A stretch of DNA of 64,000 nucleotides from Nocardia alni (GCF_019038435.1 NZ_JAGPOX010000021.1:1-64000), one strand, 5' to 3'. Counted from the first letter of the stretch, positions 45,743 to 55,542 are shown. Numbers and translations are program-made. The notes: a model not told the origin generated them from the letters alone.

Positions 45743-46744
45743 CTAACTGGTCCCCACGACCCACGGGTCGTTGGAGTTGAGGGCGACCAAGAGCAGGCGG
45801 ATGGCGGCTACGCGGCGTTCCTTGCCCGGCAACAGATCCAACGCGCACTCAGGATCGGCGGGCGGGCCAAGGTGTGTGCACCCTCGCGGACAATCCTCGA
45901 TGGCGTCCGCCAAGTCGGCGAAGGCTTGGACGACGTCGTCCGGGGTGATGTGGGCTAGGCCGAAGGAGCGGATGCCTGGAGTATCGATGACCCAGCCGCC
46001 ATCGGCTAGGGGGAGGGCTAAGGACTGGGTGGAGGTGTGGCGGCCCTTGCCGACGCCTGAGACGTCGCCAACTGCTCGATCGGCCTCGGGGACAAGGCGA
46101 TTCACCAGAGTGGACTTGCCGACTCCGGAATGGCCCAGTAGGCAGGTCAGTTTGTCGTGCAGTAGGGCGTGGATCGGTTCGAGAGGATCCTCCCGCCCGC
46201 CGTAGGCGATGGTCAGGTCCAAATCGTCGAAGGCTGCGGCGAATTCGGATTCGGCGGCCAGGTCGTGTTTGGTCAAACAGAGGATTGGTTCAAGGCCACC
46301 GGCGTACGCGGCCACCATGGCGCGCTCTACGAAACCTGTTCGTGGGGGAGGGTCGGCCAGTGCGACGACGATGAAAAGCTGCTCAGCGTTGGCGACGACG
46401 ATTCGCTCGAACGGATCGGTGTCATCGGCGGTGCGGCGCAACACTGTTGAGCGATCGGCCACCCGGACGATGCGGGCCAATGTATCCGGCCTGCCCGAAA
46501 GATCGCCAACCACATCCACCTGATCGCCCACCACGATCGGCGACCGACCCAACTCCCGAGCACGCATGGCCACCAGCGGTCGCGCCGGATCGTCGTCGAG
46601 CACGCAGCTCCACCGCCCACGGTCGACGCCTATCACCATGGCCGACTCCGCGTCCAGATGCTCCGGACGAGTTTTCGTGCGAGGGCGCGAGCCCCTGCCC
46701 GGGCGTACCCGGACATCGGACTCGTCGTACTCGCGGCGTTTCAG
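45743..46744 (-). CDS. rsgA: Ribosome small-subunit maturation GTPase RsgA
   Basis: RsgA is a circularly permuted GTPase that checks 30S assembly. The 333-residue protein shows the permuted order: G4 CLTKHDLA precedes G1 [16 protein letters not shown], then GKGRHTST and G3 [11 protein letters not shown]. The zinc-binding end is [17 protein letters not shown]. The N-terminus [19 protein letters not shown] is the family start in mycolate actinobacteria. No ATG, GTG or TTG matches it well: the best site is CTG 46744 with GAGGGAG seven bases upstream, overlapping the aroA stop (CTGA); a TTG at 46780 is the alternative. It forms an operon with aroA, as in M. tuberculosis (Rv3227-Rv3228). Confidence 0.93.
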   Translation of the reverse strand: MKRREYDESDVRVRPGRGSRPRTKTRPEHLDAESAMVIGVDRGRWSCVLDDDPARPLVAMRARELGRSPIVVGDQVDVVGDLSGRPDTLARIVRVADRSTVLRRTADDTDPFERIVVANAEQLFIVVALADPPPRTGFVERAMVAAYAGGLEPILCLTKHDLAAESEFAAAFDDLDLTIAYGGREDPLEPIHALLHDKLTCLLGHSGVGKSTLVNRLVPEADRAVGDVSGVGKGRHTSTQSLALPLADGGWVIDTPGIRSFGLAHITPDDVVQAFADLADAIEDCPRGCTHLGPPADPECALDLLPGKERRVAAIRLLLVALNSNDPWVVGTS

Positions 46745-48024
46745 GACTCGGCTCCCTCGCCGGAAAGCATTGCATCCCAAAGCGATACGAAGTCGGGCAG
46801 GGTCTTGGCCGTGGTGCCGATGTCCTCGATCTGGACGCCGGGCACCCGCAGGCCCAGGATCGCGCCGGCAGTCGCCATGCGGTGGTCGGCGTAGGAGTGC
46901 CAGGGGCCGCCTTGCAACGGTGTCGGCACGATGTACAGGCCGTCCTCGGTCTCGGTGACCTTGCCGCCCAAGCGGTTGAGCTCGGTGGTCAGGGCCGCCA
47001 AGCGGTCGGTCTCGTGCCCGCGCAGGTGTGCGATCCCACGCAACTGAGACGGCGAATCCGCAAGGGCCGCAAGCGCTGCCACCGTCGGGGTAAGTTCGCC
47101 GACGTCGTGCAGGTCAATATCGATCCCAGCCAGCCGCTCGGGCCCGCGCACAGTCAGCTTGCCATGGGCGCGTCGGACCTCCGCGCCCATGCGGACCAGG
47201 ATCTCCCGGATGACATCGCCGGGCTGAGTGGTCAGCTGAGGCCAGTGCGGGATGGTCACCTCGCCACCCGTGATAGCCGCGGCAGCCAGGAACGGCGTGG
47301 CGTTGGACAGGTCCGGCTCGACCTCCCAGTCCACAGCGTGGATCGTACCGGGAGCCACCGTCCACACCTGTTCGCGACGAGGATCGGTGGGAGCGGTGAC
47401 CTGGACGTCGGCCTGCTGCAGCATCTGCACAGTCATCTCGATGTGTGGCATCGACGGCAGCGGCGCGCCCTCGTGGTGCACCGTGAGGCCCTCGGTGAAC
47501 CGTGCGGCCGACAGCAGCAGCCCCGAAACGAACTGCGAAGACCCCGACGCGTCGATCCGCACCTGCCCGCCGTGCAGCGACCCACCGCCGTGCACGGTGA
47601 ACGGCAGAGCGTCGCCGTCGATCTTGGCGCCGAGCTGCCGCAGGGCGTCCAGGATGGTGGTCAGCGGGCGCACGCTGGCCTGCTCGTCGCCGAAGAAGGC
47701 GACCTCGCCGGCGGCCAGGGCGGCCACCGAGGGCAGGAAGCGCATGACGGTTCCGGCCAGGCCGCAGTCGACGCGGGCCGCGGTCAGCGCGGCGGCGGGG
47801 GTGACTGTCAGCGTTTCGGCGTCGCCGTCGATCCCCGCGCCCATGGCCTGCAGCGCGGCGATCATCAGGTTGGTGTCGCGACTGCGCAGCGCCCCGGTGA
47901 TGGTCGAGGGGCGGTCGGCGAGCGCGGCCAGGATCAGGGCCCGGTTGGTGATCGATTTGGAGCCGGGCAGGGTGACGGTCGCGTGGACGGGTTGGTCGAT
48001 GTAGGGCGCAGGCCAGAGACTCAC
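46741..48024 (-). CDS. aroA: 3-phosphoshikimate 1-carboxyvinyltransferase (EPSP synthase)
   Basis: AroA joins phosphoenolpyruvate to shikimate-3-phosphate in aromatic amino acid biosynthesis. Signatures are [55 protein letters not shown] and [20 protein letters not shown], with the end [20 protein letters not shown]. The GTG at 48024 gives 427 residues and the opening MSLWPAP, close to the mycobacterial enzyme; ATG 48069 is an alternative. Its stop overlaps the probable rsgA start. Located downstream of the aldehyde dehydrogenase gene, with a strong terminator (48090-48122) between. Confidence 0.97.
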   Translation of the reverse strand: MSLWPAPYIDQPVHATVTLPGSKSITNRALILAALADRPSTITGALRSRDTNLMIAALQAMGAGIDGDAETLTVTPAAALTAARVDCGLAGTVMRFLPSVAALAAGEVAFFGDEQASVRPLTTILDALRQLGAKIDGDALPFTVHGGGSLHGGQVRIDASGSSQFVSGLLLSAARFTEGLTVHHEGAPLPSMPHIEMTVQMLQQADVQVTAPTDPRREQVWTVAPGTIHAVDWEVEPDLSNATPFLAAAAITGGEVTIPHWPQLTTQPGDVIREILVRMGAEVRRAHGKLTVRGPERLAGIDIDLHDVGELTPTVAALAALADSPSQLRGIAHLRGHETDRLAALTTELNRLGGKVTETEDGLYIVPTPLQGGPWHSYADHRMATAGAILGLRVPGVQIEDIGTTAKTLPDFVSLWDAMLSGEGAES

Positions 48025-48089
48025 CCTTACATCTTCGCTTATCGCGCGAATCGGTGAGCGGATGGTCATGAACTTGAAGCAAACGCCGA

Positions 48090-48122
48090 GGCCCGCACCC
48101 GTCGGGAGTAGGGGTGCGGGCC
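48090..48122 (-). terminator. Hairpin terminator after the aldehyde dehydrogenase gene
   Basis: Perfect 11-base arms ggcccgcaccc (48090-48100) and gggtgcgggcc (48112-48122) lie 11 bases beyond the stop of the minus-strand gene at 48134. Confidence 0.8.
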
Positions 48123-48133
48123 GCAATGGCGGC

Positions 48134-49684
48134 TTACTTGTGCCGTCCGTGGATCAGCGGGACCAGTCGGCGCAGCAGCTTCATCGTGCTCGCCGTGCGC
48201 TGGTAGCTCAGCAGCGCCATACCGGGAATCGCGAAGCGCTGCACCGCGATCGAGTGCGGGTCGACGAATTCCATCAGGCCCGGCGCGCCGTGGATGCGGC
48301 CGATGCCCGAATCGCGCCGGCCGCCGAACGGGAGCGCGGAGATGGCAGCGAAGCCCAGCACCGAGTTCACCGAGGTGGCTCCGGCATGCAGGCGGCGGGC
48401 GATCTCCACGCCCTGCTTGCGCGAGAACACCGCCGAACCCAGCGAGTACTTCGAGTTGTTGGCCAGCTCGACCGCCTCGTCGACGCTCTTGACCGTGCGG
48501 ATGGTGACCGTCGGGCCGAAGGTCTCGTCGGTGACCGCCTGCGCGCCCTCGTCCACGTCGAGCAGCACGACCGGTTCGATGAAAGGCCCCTTGACCGATT
48601 CCGGCCCGCCCACCACGGCGGTACCGCCATTGGCCAGCGCGTTGTCGATGTGACGACGCACGATATCGATCTGGCTCGGCATGGTCATCGGACCGTAAGA
48701 GGCCTTGTCGTCCGAGCCGGGATGCACGCCGGACAGCACCTTCTTGATCTCGGTGACGAACGCGTCGCGGATCGAGGAGTCCACGTACACCCGCTCCACG
48801 CCGGCGCAGGTCTGACCGCTGTTCATGGTCGCGCCGTAGGCCACGGCGTCGGCGGCGGCCTTGATGTCGGCGTCGGCGGCCACGATCACCGCATCCTTAC
48901 CGCCGCCCTCGATCAGGACGGGGGTCAGCGTCTCGGCCGCGGCGGCCATGATCCGCTTGCCGGTGGCGGCCGAGCCGGTGAAGGCGACCTTGTCCACACC
49001 CGAGGTGACCAGCGCGGCGCCTGTGGCCCCGTAACCGTTGATCGCGACGAGCACGCCCGCCGGCAGTTCGGGATTGGCCTCGGCGAAGGTCTTGGCCATG
49101 AAATTGCCGATGCTCGTGGAGTACTCGCTCGGCTTGTACACCACGGTGTTCCCGGCGGCCAGCGCGTAGGCGATCGAGCCGTTGGGCGTGTAGATCGGGT
49201 AGTTCCAGGGGCCGATCACGCCGATCACGCCCATCGGTCGATATTCGATGGTCGCGCCGAAGTTCGCCATCGTCATGCCGGGGGCGACCTTCTTGGGCTT
49301 CAGGACCTTCTCGGCGTTCTTGGCGGCCCAGGCGATGTGCTCGAGCACGAGCATCAGCTCGAGGAAGGCGTCGTCGCGGGTCTTGCCGTTCTCGGTGTGG
49401 ATGAGCTCGCACAGCTCGTCGGAGACGGCGACCAGGCGGCTGCTCCAGCGCAGCAGGTAGCGCTTGCGATCGGCGAAGCTCAGCGCGCCCCAGGTGGCGG
49501 AGGCGGTGCGCGCGGTGGCAACCGCTGCGGCGACGGCCTGCTCGTCGGCGATCGGGTGCGTGGCGATGGTCTCGCCGGTGGCCGGGTTGACCGAGGTCAG
49601 CACGGTCTCGCCGGTGGTCGTCTCGGCGTTGGCGGCGGACGGCTTCGCGGGTGACGATCCGGTGGTGGATTCCGTGGTGGACAT
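48134..49684 (-). CDS. Aldehyde dehydrogenase (succinate-semialdehyde dehydrogenase-like)
   Basis: The 516-residue NAD(P)-dependent enzyme oxidises an aldehyde to the acid. Motifs: [20 protein letters not shown] (nucleotide fold), [18 protein letters not shown] (GxxxxG), [18 protein letters not shown] with the general-base glutamate, and [15 protein letters not shown] with the catalytic cysteine. The substrate-proximal end [13 protein letters not shown] is typical for the family. The N-terminal 25 residues are Ser/Thr-rich and probably disordered. Close relatives in mycobacteria are annotated succinate-semialdehyde dehydrogenase; the true substrate may be a long-chain or aromatic aldehyde. 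Single gene, ended by a strong hairpin. Confidence 0.92.
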   Translation of the reverse strand: MSTTESTTGSSPAKPSAANAETTTGETVLTSVNPATGETIATHPIADEQAVAAAVATARTASATWGALSFADRKRYLLRWSSRLVAVSDELCELIHTENGKTRDDAFLELMLVLEHIAWAAKNAEKVLKPKKVAPGMTMANFGATIEYRPMGVIGVIGPWNYPIYTPNGSIAYALAAGNTVVYKPSEYSTSIGNFMAKTFAEANPELPAGVLVAINGYGATGAALVTSGVDKVAFTGSAATGKRIMAAAAETLTPVLIEGGGKDAVIVAADADIKAAADAVAYGATMNSGQTCAGVERVYVDSSIRDAFVTEIKKVLSGVHPGSDDKASYGPMTMPSQIDIVRRHIDNALANGGTAVVGGPESVKGPFIEPVVLLDVDEGAQAVTDETFGPTVTIRTVKSVDEAVELANNSKYSLGSAVFSRKQGVEIARRLHAGATSVNSVLGFAAISALPFGGRRDSGIGRIHGAPGLMEFVDPHSIAVQRFAIPGMALLSYQRTASTMKLLRRLVPLIHGRHK

Positions 49685-49951
49685 TATCGGCGACCCCTAC
49701 TGAGAAAGTGGTGGCATGAAGTTCTCACAGCATAGATGTGAAGTCAACCGCCCTCAGTTGGAATTCCGGCCAACATCCCAGCTATTGCAGTGATTATGTA
49801 TTAATCGGAAAGATCCAGCTAGCGCGGCACGCACAGCGGTCGGCAGTGCCTCGCCAGGCCGGAATCGGGCGCAGAAGGCCGGGTCCGTGAGACACGGCCC
49901 GCCGGAGCGAAGCGCGGGCCGAACGCGCAGCGTGGTGGCAGCATGGGAACC

Positions 49952-50725
49952 ATGTGCGGCAGATATGCGACCACGGCGAATCCGAGCAGGTTGGCGGCCG
50001 AACTCGACGCGATCGACGAGACGGACACCCCGCCCGACGCCGCGACGCCCAACTACAACGTCGCCCCGACCAACCAGGTGCTGACCGTGGTCGAGCGGCA
50101 CGACCACGACCACCCCGACGACGACCCGCGCCTGCGCATCCGCCGCATGCGCTGGGGTCTGATCCCGATCTGGACCAAGGCCGGCGAGCCCGGCGTCCCG
50201 GCCAAGGGCAAGCCGCTGTTCAACGCCCGCGCCGACCGTGCGGCCGAGGCGCCCTCGTTCCGTGACGCGGTGAAGAAGCGCCGCTGCCTGGTGCCGATGG
50301 ACGGCTGGTACGAATGGGTCGTGCAGGGGGAGCCGGGCAAGGGCAAGGCGGTCAAACAGCCGTACTTCATGACTCACGCCGACGGCTCGCGGCTGTACAT
50401 GGCCGGGTTGTGGTCGAGCTGGCGCGATCCGGCCCATCGCGACATGGATCCGCTGCTGTCGTGCACGATCCTGACCACCGACGCGATCGGCGACCTGACC
50501 AAGATCCACGACCGGATGCCCCTGGTGATGCCGCGCGAGCACTGGTCGGCGTGGCTCGATCCGGACCATCCCGCACCGCACGAACTGCTGGAAACACCAG
50601 GGCCGGAACGGGTCTCGGATATCGCGATCCGAGCCGTCCCGGCCCTGGTGAACAGCGTGCGCAACAACGGCCCCGAACTGCTGGCGCAGGTCGACGATCA
50701 GGCCGGGCAAATCAGCCTGCTGTGA
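49952..50725 (+). CDS. SRAP-domain protein (HMCES/YedK, abasic-site DNA-protein crosslinker)
   Basis: The 257-residue protein starts MCGRYATTANPSRLAAEL: Cys2 forms a stable thiazolidine link with abasic sites in single-stranded DNA once Met is removed. Family marks are YNVAPTNQVLTVVE, MRWGLIPIW, LFNARADRAAE, RRCLVPMDGWYEW and the active-site IHDRMPLVM. The ATG at 49952 is required to place Cys at position two; the frame opens slightly upstream at 49943. The protein guards replication forks. It is the Rv3226c counterpart, in the same neighbourhood as aroA. It converges with the short exported protein nine bases away. Confidence 0.95.
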   Translation: MCGRYATTANPSRLAAELDAIDETDTPPDAATPNYNVAPTNQVLTVVERHDHDHPDDDPRLRIRRMRWGLIPIWTKAGEPGVPAKGKPLFNARADRAAEAPSFRDAVKKRRCLVPMDGWYEWVVQGEPGKGKAVKQPYFMTHADGSRLYMAGLWSSWRDPAHRDMDPLLSCTILTTDAIGDLTKIHDRMPLVMPREHWSAWLDPDHPAPHELLETPGPERVSDIAIRAVPALVNSVRNNGPELLAQVDDQAGQISLL

Positions 50726-50734
50726 TCCGCAGGC

Positions 50735-51067
50735 TCAATCGCACTTCACAGTCGGCGCGGCGATGTTGAGACCGCACTTGGCCACGCCCGCACCCATATC
50801 GACGATCTTGTTGGCCATGCCCTGACCCAGATCGATGATCCTGGAGGCCACTCCGCCTCCCAGCCTCTCCGCCTTGTCGGCAGAATCCGGCTTCTTCTCC
50901 AATTGGGGCTGCTTCTCGGATTGCGGCTCGCGCTCGTTTTGCGCGCCCAGCGGGAAACTGGGCTTCTCCGGAGCTGCGACAACGGGTGCGGAACCTAGTG
51001 CGATGATCGCACCGCCCGACAAGGCGACGATCATGGTGCGGACGATCGGTCGGGACATTCGCATCAC
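50735..51067 (-). CDS. Small exported protein, function unknown
   Basis: The 110-residue protein has a signal peptide: MRMSRPIVRTMIVALSGGAI, a hydrophobic core and a cleavage site near SAPVVAAPE. The mature part is highly charged (PQSEKQPQLEKKPDSADKAE) and then reads GGGVASRIIDLGQGMANKIV and MGAGVAKCGLNIAAPTVKCD. The two near repeats ASRIIDLGQG and ANKIVDMGAG are followed by two cysteines. ATG codons at 51067, 51064 and 51058 are all possible starts. Its stop lies nine bases from the SRAP gene stop, so the genes converge. No family recognised. Confidence 0.65.
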   Translation of the reverse strand: MMRMSRPIVRTMIVALSGGAIIALGSAPVVAAPEKPSFPLGAQNEREPQSEKQPQLEKKPDSADKAERLGGGVASRIIDLGQGMANKIVDMGAGVAKCGLNIAAPTVKCD

Positions 51068-51211
51068 ATCCTCCGGGGGTCGAACGACAAATCGGGCCCG
51101 TCAAGTAACGCATCACCACGGGGGTGTTCGCGTGATTTGCGCGATTGGTCCCCGTGGCTCTGCGTGTTCTCGACGAGCCCGATCCTGCGACCGAACGACC
51201 AGTTCGTAAGG

Positions 51212-52921
51212 TCAGCCGACCAGTTCGACCTTCTCCGGGGATTCGTCGGAATCCTCGGAGCTGGCCGCGATGCCGCCCGCGGTGCGCAGCGGCACCTCCT
51301 TCCAGAAGATCACCAGAACCAGTGCCAGCGCTGCCATCCCGGCGACCGACAGGAACACCGCGTCCATCGAGTCGGAGAAGCCGACCTTCAAGGGATGGGC
51401 CAGCGTCGGATTCAGCTTCTGGATCATCGAGCTGTCGTTCAGCACCGAGGCCGCGGCCGAAGTATCGTGCGAGACAAGGCCCTTCGACAGCGCCGCATCC
51501 GCCGGGTTGCTGGAGTGCACCCCTTGCGCGATCGCCTGCTGGTACGCGGGCTGACTCGCCGCGACCTGCATCTGATGCCCGATGTTCGGGCTCAGCTGAG
51601 CGAACAGGATGGACAGGAAGACAGCCACACCCAGCGTGCCGCCGATCTGTCGGAAGAACGTCGCCGAGGAGGTCGACACACCCATATCCTTGGGCGGCAA
51701 CGCATTCTGCAGCGCCAGCGTGAGCGGCTGCATCAGATTGCCCAGGCCCAGCCCGGTGATCAGCATGAAGATCATCACCAGCCACAGGTGGCTGTCGGCG
51801 CCGACGAAGTGCAGCAGGAACAGTCCCAGCGTCAGCAGCGTGCCGCCGATCAGCGGGAAGATCCGGTACCGCCCGGTGCGGGAGATGGTCTGGCCCGCGA
51901 TGATCGAGGCGGTCATCATGCCGAACACCATCGGCAGCGTCTGCAATCCGGCGACGGTCGGGCTCGAGCCGCGCACCACCTGGAGGTACTGCGGCAGCAG
52001 GCTGATGCCGCCGAACATGGCCGCGCCGACCACGAACGAGATGACCACGCCGAGCGCGAAGGTGGAGTTCTTGAACATCCGCAGCGGAATCAGCGCGGCG
52101 TCACCGAGTTTCGCCTCGATCGCGATGAAGCCCAGGATGCCGACGACGCCGATCGCATAGCAGCCCAACGCCGCGGCGCTGCCCCAGCCCCAGCTGCGAC
52201 CCTGTTCGGCCACGATCAGCAGCGGCACCAGGCCGACCACCAGGGCCAGCACGCCCCACCAGTCGATGCGGACCGAGGTGCGCGGGCGCTTGGGCAGCCG
52301 CAGCACCCGGGTGACCACGGCCAGCGCGAGGATGCCGACCGGCACGTTCACCAGGAACACCCAGCGCCAGCCGGTGATGCCCAGAATGTGCGACTGTCCG
52401 GCCAGCAGTCCGCCCAGGACCGGGCCGACGACGCTGGAGGTGCCGAAGACGGCCAGGAAATAACCTTGGTAGCGAGCACGCTCGCGGGGGCCGACGATAT
52501 CGCCCATGATCGTCAGCGCCAGCGACATCAACCCGCCCGCGCCCAGGCCCTGCAGCGCGCGGAACGCGGCCAGCTGGTACATCGAATCGGTGAACGAGCA
52601 TGCCAGTGAGCCGACGATGAAGATCGTGATGGCGGCCAGATAGAACGGCTTGCGGCCGAACATGTCCGAGAGCTTGCCGTACAGCGGCGTGCTCAGGGTC
52701 GAGGTGATCAGATATGCGGTGGTCACCCACGCCTGCATCGAATAGCCGTGCAGGTCATCGGAAATGGTACGGATGGAGGTCGAGACGATGGTCTGGTCGA
52801 GTGCGGCCAGCAGCATGCCCAGCATCAGGCCGGACAGAATCACCAGCACCTGACGGTGGGTGAAGCCGCCCGCTGTGCGGTCGGCGGACAGCTCACCGGC
52901 TGTCGCGGTGTTCGAGGTCAT
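51212..52921 (-). CDS. DHA2-family (EmrB/QacA-type) drug:proton antiporter
   Basis: The 569-residue MFS protein should have 14 membrane helices. Visible are TM1 VLVILSGLMLGMLLAALDQT (with the acidic D of motif D1), motif A YGKLSDMFGRKP, motif B RALQGLGAGGLMSLA and motif C FGTSSVVGPVLGGLLAG. The C-terminal tail is acidic (SSEDSDESPEKVE). Such pumps export cationic or lipophilic compounds using the proton gradient. The gene starts at ATG 52921, overlapping the marR stop (ATGA), so regulator and pump are co-transcribed and coupled. The marR operator lies upstream of both. Confidence 0.94.
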   Translation of the reverse strand: MTSNTATAGELSADRTAGGFTHRQVLVILSGLMLGMLLAALDQTIVSTSIRTISDDLHGYSMQAWVTTAYLITSTLSTPLYGKLSDMFGRKPFYLAAITIFIVGSLACSFTDSMYQLAAFRALQGLGAGGLMSLALTIMGDIVGPRERARYQGYFLAVFGTSSVVGPVLGGLLAGQSHILGITGWRWVFLVNVPVGILALAVVTRVLRLPKRPRTSVRIDWWGVLALVVGLVPLLIVAEQGRSWGWGSAAALGCYAIGVVGILGFIAIEAKLGDAALIPLRMFKNSTFALGVVISFVVGAAMFGGISLLPQYLQVVRGSSPTVAGLQTLPMVFGMMTASIIAGQTISRTGRYRIFPLIGGTLLTLGLFLLHFVGADSHLWLVMIFMLITGLGLGNLMQPLTLALQNALPPKDMGVSTSSATFFRQIGGTLGVAVFLSILFAQLSPNIGHQMQVAASQPAYQQAIAQGVHSSNPADAALSKGLVSHDTSAAASVLNDSSMIQKLNPTLAHPLKVGFSDSMDAVFLSVAGMAALALVLVIFWKEVPLRTAGGIAASSEDSDESPEKVELVG

Positions 52922-53412
52922 GGTGTGTCTTTCGGGTGCGCGTCTTTCGTGTGCAGGGGATCGAGAGCGGGACGCGCCTGTTCGTAGTCGTCCACGAACC
53001 GCCGCAGCATCGTGGCGAGTTGCTCGCGGTCGTCGTCGCTCCAGTGCGACAACATGGTGTCGAGCATCCCGTTACGGCGTTGCCGCAGCGCGGTGGCCAG
53101 TTCCCGTCCGGCGTCGGTGACGGCCAGGACGCTGGCTCGACCGTCGGCCGGATCGGCACGGCGTTCGATGATCCCGCGTTTGACCAGCGCGGCGGCCTGC
53201 CGGCTGATCGTCGAGGCATCGGAGTAGAGGAGTTCGGCCAGCGCCCCTGAGCGCATGGGACCGTCATTGAGCAACCGGAAGATGATCCCGTAGGACGCAG
53301 TCTCGATCTCACCGCCGGAAGCGGCGGAGACCTGGGCGTTGGTGCGTTCGCGGATGCGGCCAAGACGGATCAGTTGCAGGGCGATCACGTCGATCACCTC
53401 GTTGCGGTCCAT
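52918..53412 (-). CDS. MarR-family transcriptional regulator of the efflux gene
   Basis: The 164-residue protein is a winged helix-turn-helix MarR: IDVIALQLIRLGRIRERTNA (helix 1), TASYGIIFRLLNDGPMRSG, the DNA-reading helix SDASTISRQAAALVKRGIIE, the wing RRADPADGRASVLAVTDAG and the dimerisation helix at the end. MarR proteins repress their own operon until bound by a ligand. ATG 53412 is chosen because MDRNEVIDVI is the typical start; the frame stays open to 53505. A 32-base palindrome about 45 bases upstream (53458-53489) is the probable operator. Confidence 0.92.
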   Translation of the reverse strand: MDRNEVIDVIALQLIRLGRIRERTNAQVSAASGGEIETASYGIIFRLLNDGPMRSGALAELLYSDASTISRQAAALVKRGIIERRADPADGRASVLAVTDAGRELATALRQRRNGMLDTMLSHWSDDDREQLATMLRRFVDDYEQARPALDPLHTKDAHPKDTP

Positions 53413-53457
53413 GAACGGCCTCTCGTTGATGTCTGAACTGCTTAACGCAGCCAACTT

Positions 53458-53489
53458 CTTGCTTATTCCAACTAGTTGTAGTGAGCAAG
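53458..53489. promoter_or_regulatory. MarR operator-like palindrome
   Basis: Arms of 16 bases (cttgcttattccaact and agttgtagtgagcaag) match at 13 of 16 positions, with the central caactagttg perfect. The site lies 46-77 bases before the marR start, where it would block the promoter of the marR-efflux operon. Confidence 0.65.
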
Positions 53490-53693
53490 TATGTGTGGGA
53501 TGCATCGAATATGCAAGATGGGCTCGGTCACGCGGGATTGCCGCAGCTCACAGTAGTGGGTTGGCGGCTATCAATCCTGGCTGGACCAGCCGGATATCAC
53601 GTTCATCGGGTCGAAGCGGACGAACGTAACGTTCAGTCGGTTGAGACAGCCGGACCTCAACCGAACGCGGCATTCGGCCCAGGCTGGGAGAGG

Positions 53694-54197
53694 TCAGGAC
53701 GCGGCGACAGGTGCCGTGACGGCATCCGTGAGCCGAACCAGATCCGCCGGCGCCAGCTCGATCTCCAACCCCCGCCGCCCCGCACTGCACAGCATCCGGT
53801 CCCACTCCAGGGCCGAGGCGTCGATCACCGTCGGCAGCGCGCGCTTCTGGCCCAGCGGGGAGATTCCACCCAGCACATAGCCGGTGGTGCGTTCGGCCTT
53901 GGCCTTGTCGGCCATGACCGCCTTCGGTGCGCCCAGCGCCGCGGCGGCGGCCTTGAGCGACAGCGTCGTGGGCACCGGCAGCACCGCCACCGCCAGCCGA
54001 GCCGGTGCGGATCCGCCCGACAGCTCGATCACCAGCGTCTTGAAGATCTGCCCGGCCGCGACGCCCAGTTGATCCGCGAGCGCGGCCACCGCCTCGGCGC
54101 CGAACGAATCACTGCGCGGATCGTGCTGATAGGTGTGCACCCGATGCGTCACCTTCGCCTGGGTCAGCGCGCGGATCGCGGGGGTGGAGGCGGCCAT
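53694..54197 (-). CDS. ybaK: YbaK/EbsC-type Cys-tRNA(Pro) deacylase
   Basis: This 167-residue editing enzyme hydrolyses mischarged cysteinyl-tRNA(Pro). Family features: TPAIRALTQAKVTHRVHTYQ, VAAGQIFKTLVIELSG (with the lysine used in catalysis), AVLPVPTTLSLKAAAAALG, DKAKAERTTGYVLGGISPLG and TVIDASALEWDRMLCSAGRR. ATG 54197 is used rather than the open frame to 54305. Located directly before sigH and divergent from it. M. tuberculosis has the split Rv3224A/B homologue at the same place, so the location is conserved. Confidence 0.93.
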   Translation of the reverse strand: MAASTPAIRALTQAKVTHRVHTYQHDPRSDSFGAEAVAALADQLGVAAGQIFKTLVIELSGGSAPARLAVAVLPVPTTLSLKAAAAALGAPKAVMADKAKAERTTGYVLGGISPLGQKRALPTVIDASALEWDRMLCSAGRRGLEIELAPADLVRLTDAVTAPVAAS

Positions 54198-54255
54198 GAG
54201 GCTCCACAGTAGAGCTCCCGAACGGCGTGTAGTCAACCGATTATCGGGAACACTC

Positions 54256-54282
54256 GGGAACACCGCGGACCGGGCGCATGTT
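54256..54282 (+). promoter_or_regulatory. SigH/SigR-type autoregulated promoter
   Basis: The -35-like GGGAAC (54256-54261) is followed 18 bases later by GTT (54280-54282), matching the GGGAAC-N18-GTT consensus of the SigH/SigR regulon. A second GGGAAC lies ten bases upstream (54246-54251). The site lies 50 bases before the GTG at 54332. Confidence 0.75.
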
Positions 54283-54331
54283 GAACGGCATACGCCCCAT
54301 CCCATTCCGTGAGAATCGAAGGAGTCTGCCG

Positions 54332-55174
54332 GTGACGGTTCTGATCGATGAACGTCCGGTGCACACCGGATCGTCGCCGCTGTTCACACAGCTGCCCGGG
54401 ACGCCGCCGGTTACCGGGTTCCCGCTGTCCACCACGTTCGCGGTAGATTCTGTGACTACGGCGATCGAAGGGATGGGCGTGACGAGCGACGAAGATTTGA
54501 CGGCCGATCGTCCGGATGGTGATGCCGGCCCCGAGGAGTCGGGAGACGGGGATACGACCTCGCGCACCACGCAGGATCCGGCCGAACTGGCGCAGCGGTT
54601 CGAGCGCGACGCGCTCCCGCTGCTGGATCAGCTGTATGGCGCCGCGCTGCGGATGACCCGCAATCCGGCCGATGCCGAAGACCTGGTGCAGGAGACCTTC
54701 GCCAAGGCGTATCAGGGCTTCAAGTCCTTCCGGGAGGGCACCAACCTGCGTGCCTGGCTCTACCGGATCCTGACCAACACCTACATCAACTCCTACCGCA
54801 AGAAGCAGCGCCAGCCCGCGCAGTACCCGACAGACGAGATCAGCGACTGGCAGCTGGCCGCCACCGCCGAGCACACCTCGACGGGCCTGCGTTCGGCCGA
54901 GATGGAGGCGCTGGAGGCGCTGCCGGACGACGACATCAAGGCCGCCCTGCAGGAGCTGCCGGAGGAATTCCGGATGGCGGTGTACTACGCCGACGTCGAG
55001 GGCTTCCCGTACAAGGAGATCGCCGAGATCATGGGCACTCCGATCGGCACCGTGATGTCGCGGCTGCACCGCGGCCGCAGGCAGCTCAAAGGCCTGCTGT
55101 CGGGCGTGGCCCACGAGCGGGGATTCGATCGCAACCAGTCGGGGAACGGGGCGCGGCAGGAGGTGACCCAGTGA
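54332..55174 (+). CDS. sigH: ECF sigma factor SigH (thiol/oxidative stress), with N-terminal extension
   Basis: SigH directs transcription of thioredoxin and other thiol-stress genes. The core from about residue 85 matches mycobacterial Sig[21 protein letters not shown] (region 2.1), [40 protein letters not shown] (2.4) and region 4 [20 protein letters not shown] with [16 protein letters not shown]. Two starts are possible: GTG 54332 with AAGGAG seven bases upstream gives 280 residues, and ATG 54473 or GTG 54479 gives 231-233, the usual size. The longer form resembles the unstable SigR' isoform described in Streptomyces. The stop overlaps rshA (GTGA). Confidence 0.93.
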   Translation: MTVLIDERPVHTGSSPLFTQLPGTPPVTGFPLSTTFAVDSVTTAIEGMGVTSDEDLTADRPDGDAGPEESGDGDTTSRTTQDPAELAQRFERDALPLLDQLYGAALRMTRNPADAEDLVQETFAKAYQGFKSFREGTNLRAWLYRILTNTYINSYRKKQRQPAQYPTDEISDWQLAATAEHTSTGLRSAEMEALEALPDDDIKAALQELPEEFRMAVYYADVEGFPYKEIAEIMGTPIGTVMSRLHRGRRQLKGLLSGVAHERGFDRNQSGNGARQEVTQ

Positions 55175-55491
55175 GCGAGCACGAACACAGCGACCATCAG
55201 GACAGCGACCACCAGGACAACGACGACATGAAGCTGGACTGCACGGCCGTGCTGGCCGACGTGTGGCTGATGCTGGACGGCGAATGCGACGAGGCCACGC
55301 GCGAGCGCCTCCAGCACCATCTGGAGACCTGTTCGCCCTGCATCGACGCCTACGGCCTCGAGGAGAAGCTCAAGCGTCTGCTCAACCGCAAATGCGGCGG
55401 CGACCGCGCCCCCGATTCGCTGCGTGAGCGTCTGACGCTGGACATCCGCCGCTCGATCACCATCACCGAGACGCGGATCGACAACTCCTAG
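55171..55491 (+). CDS. rshA: Zinc-containing anti-sigma factor RshA
   Basis: The 106-residue protein binds SigH and releases it when its zinc-cysteine site is oxidised. The ZAS motif is [12 protein letters not shown] (HxxxCxxC) in residues 45-60, and a further cysteine lies at RKCGG. An N-terminal 20-residue tail is acidic and His-rich, with two near repeats ([12 protein letters not shown]). The start overlaps the sigH stop (GTGA), so equal synthesis is likely. Mycobacterial counterpart Rv3221A. A perfect hairpin follows the stop. Confidence 0.93.
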   Translation: MSEHEHSDHQDSDHQDNDDMKLDCTAVLADVWLMLDGECDEATRERLQHHLETCSPCIDAYGLEEKLKRLLNRKCGGDRAPDSLRERLTLDIRRSITITETRIDNS

Positions 55492-55507
55492 CGGCGCCTA
55501 CACAGCA

Positions 55508-55542
55508 GAGCGGCACGCCCTCGATGAGAAGGCGTGCCGCTC
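55508..55542. terminator. Hairpin terminator between rshA and the bL37 gene
   Basis: Perfect 12-base arms gagcggcacgcc (55508-55519) and ggcgtgccgctc (55531-55542) lie 16 bases after the rshA stop, and downstream of the convergent bL37 gene, so both may use it. Confidence 0.8.

Noticed and set aside
48062..49654. Plus-strand open frame of 530 codons opposite the aldehyde dehydrogenase
   Set aside because: Antisense artefact; the dehydrogenase has all catalytic motifs.
51137..52609. Plus-strand open frame of 490 codons opposite the efflux pump
   Set aside because: Gln/Arg/His-rich shadow of the membrane-protein gene, without recognisable features.
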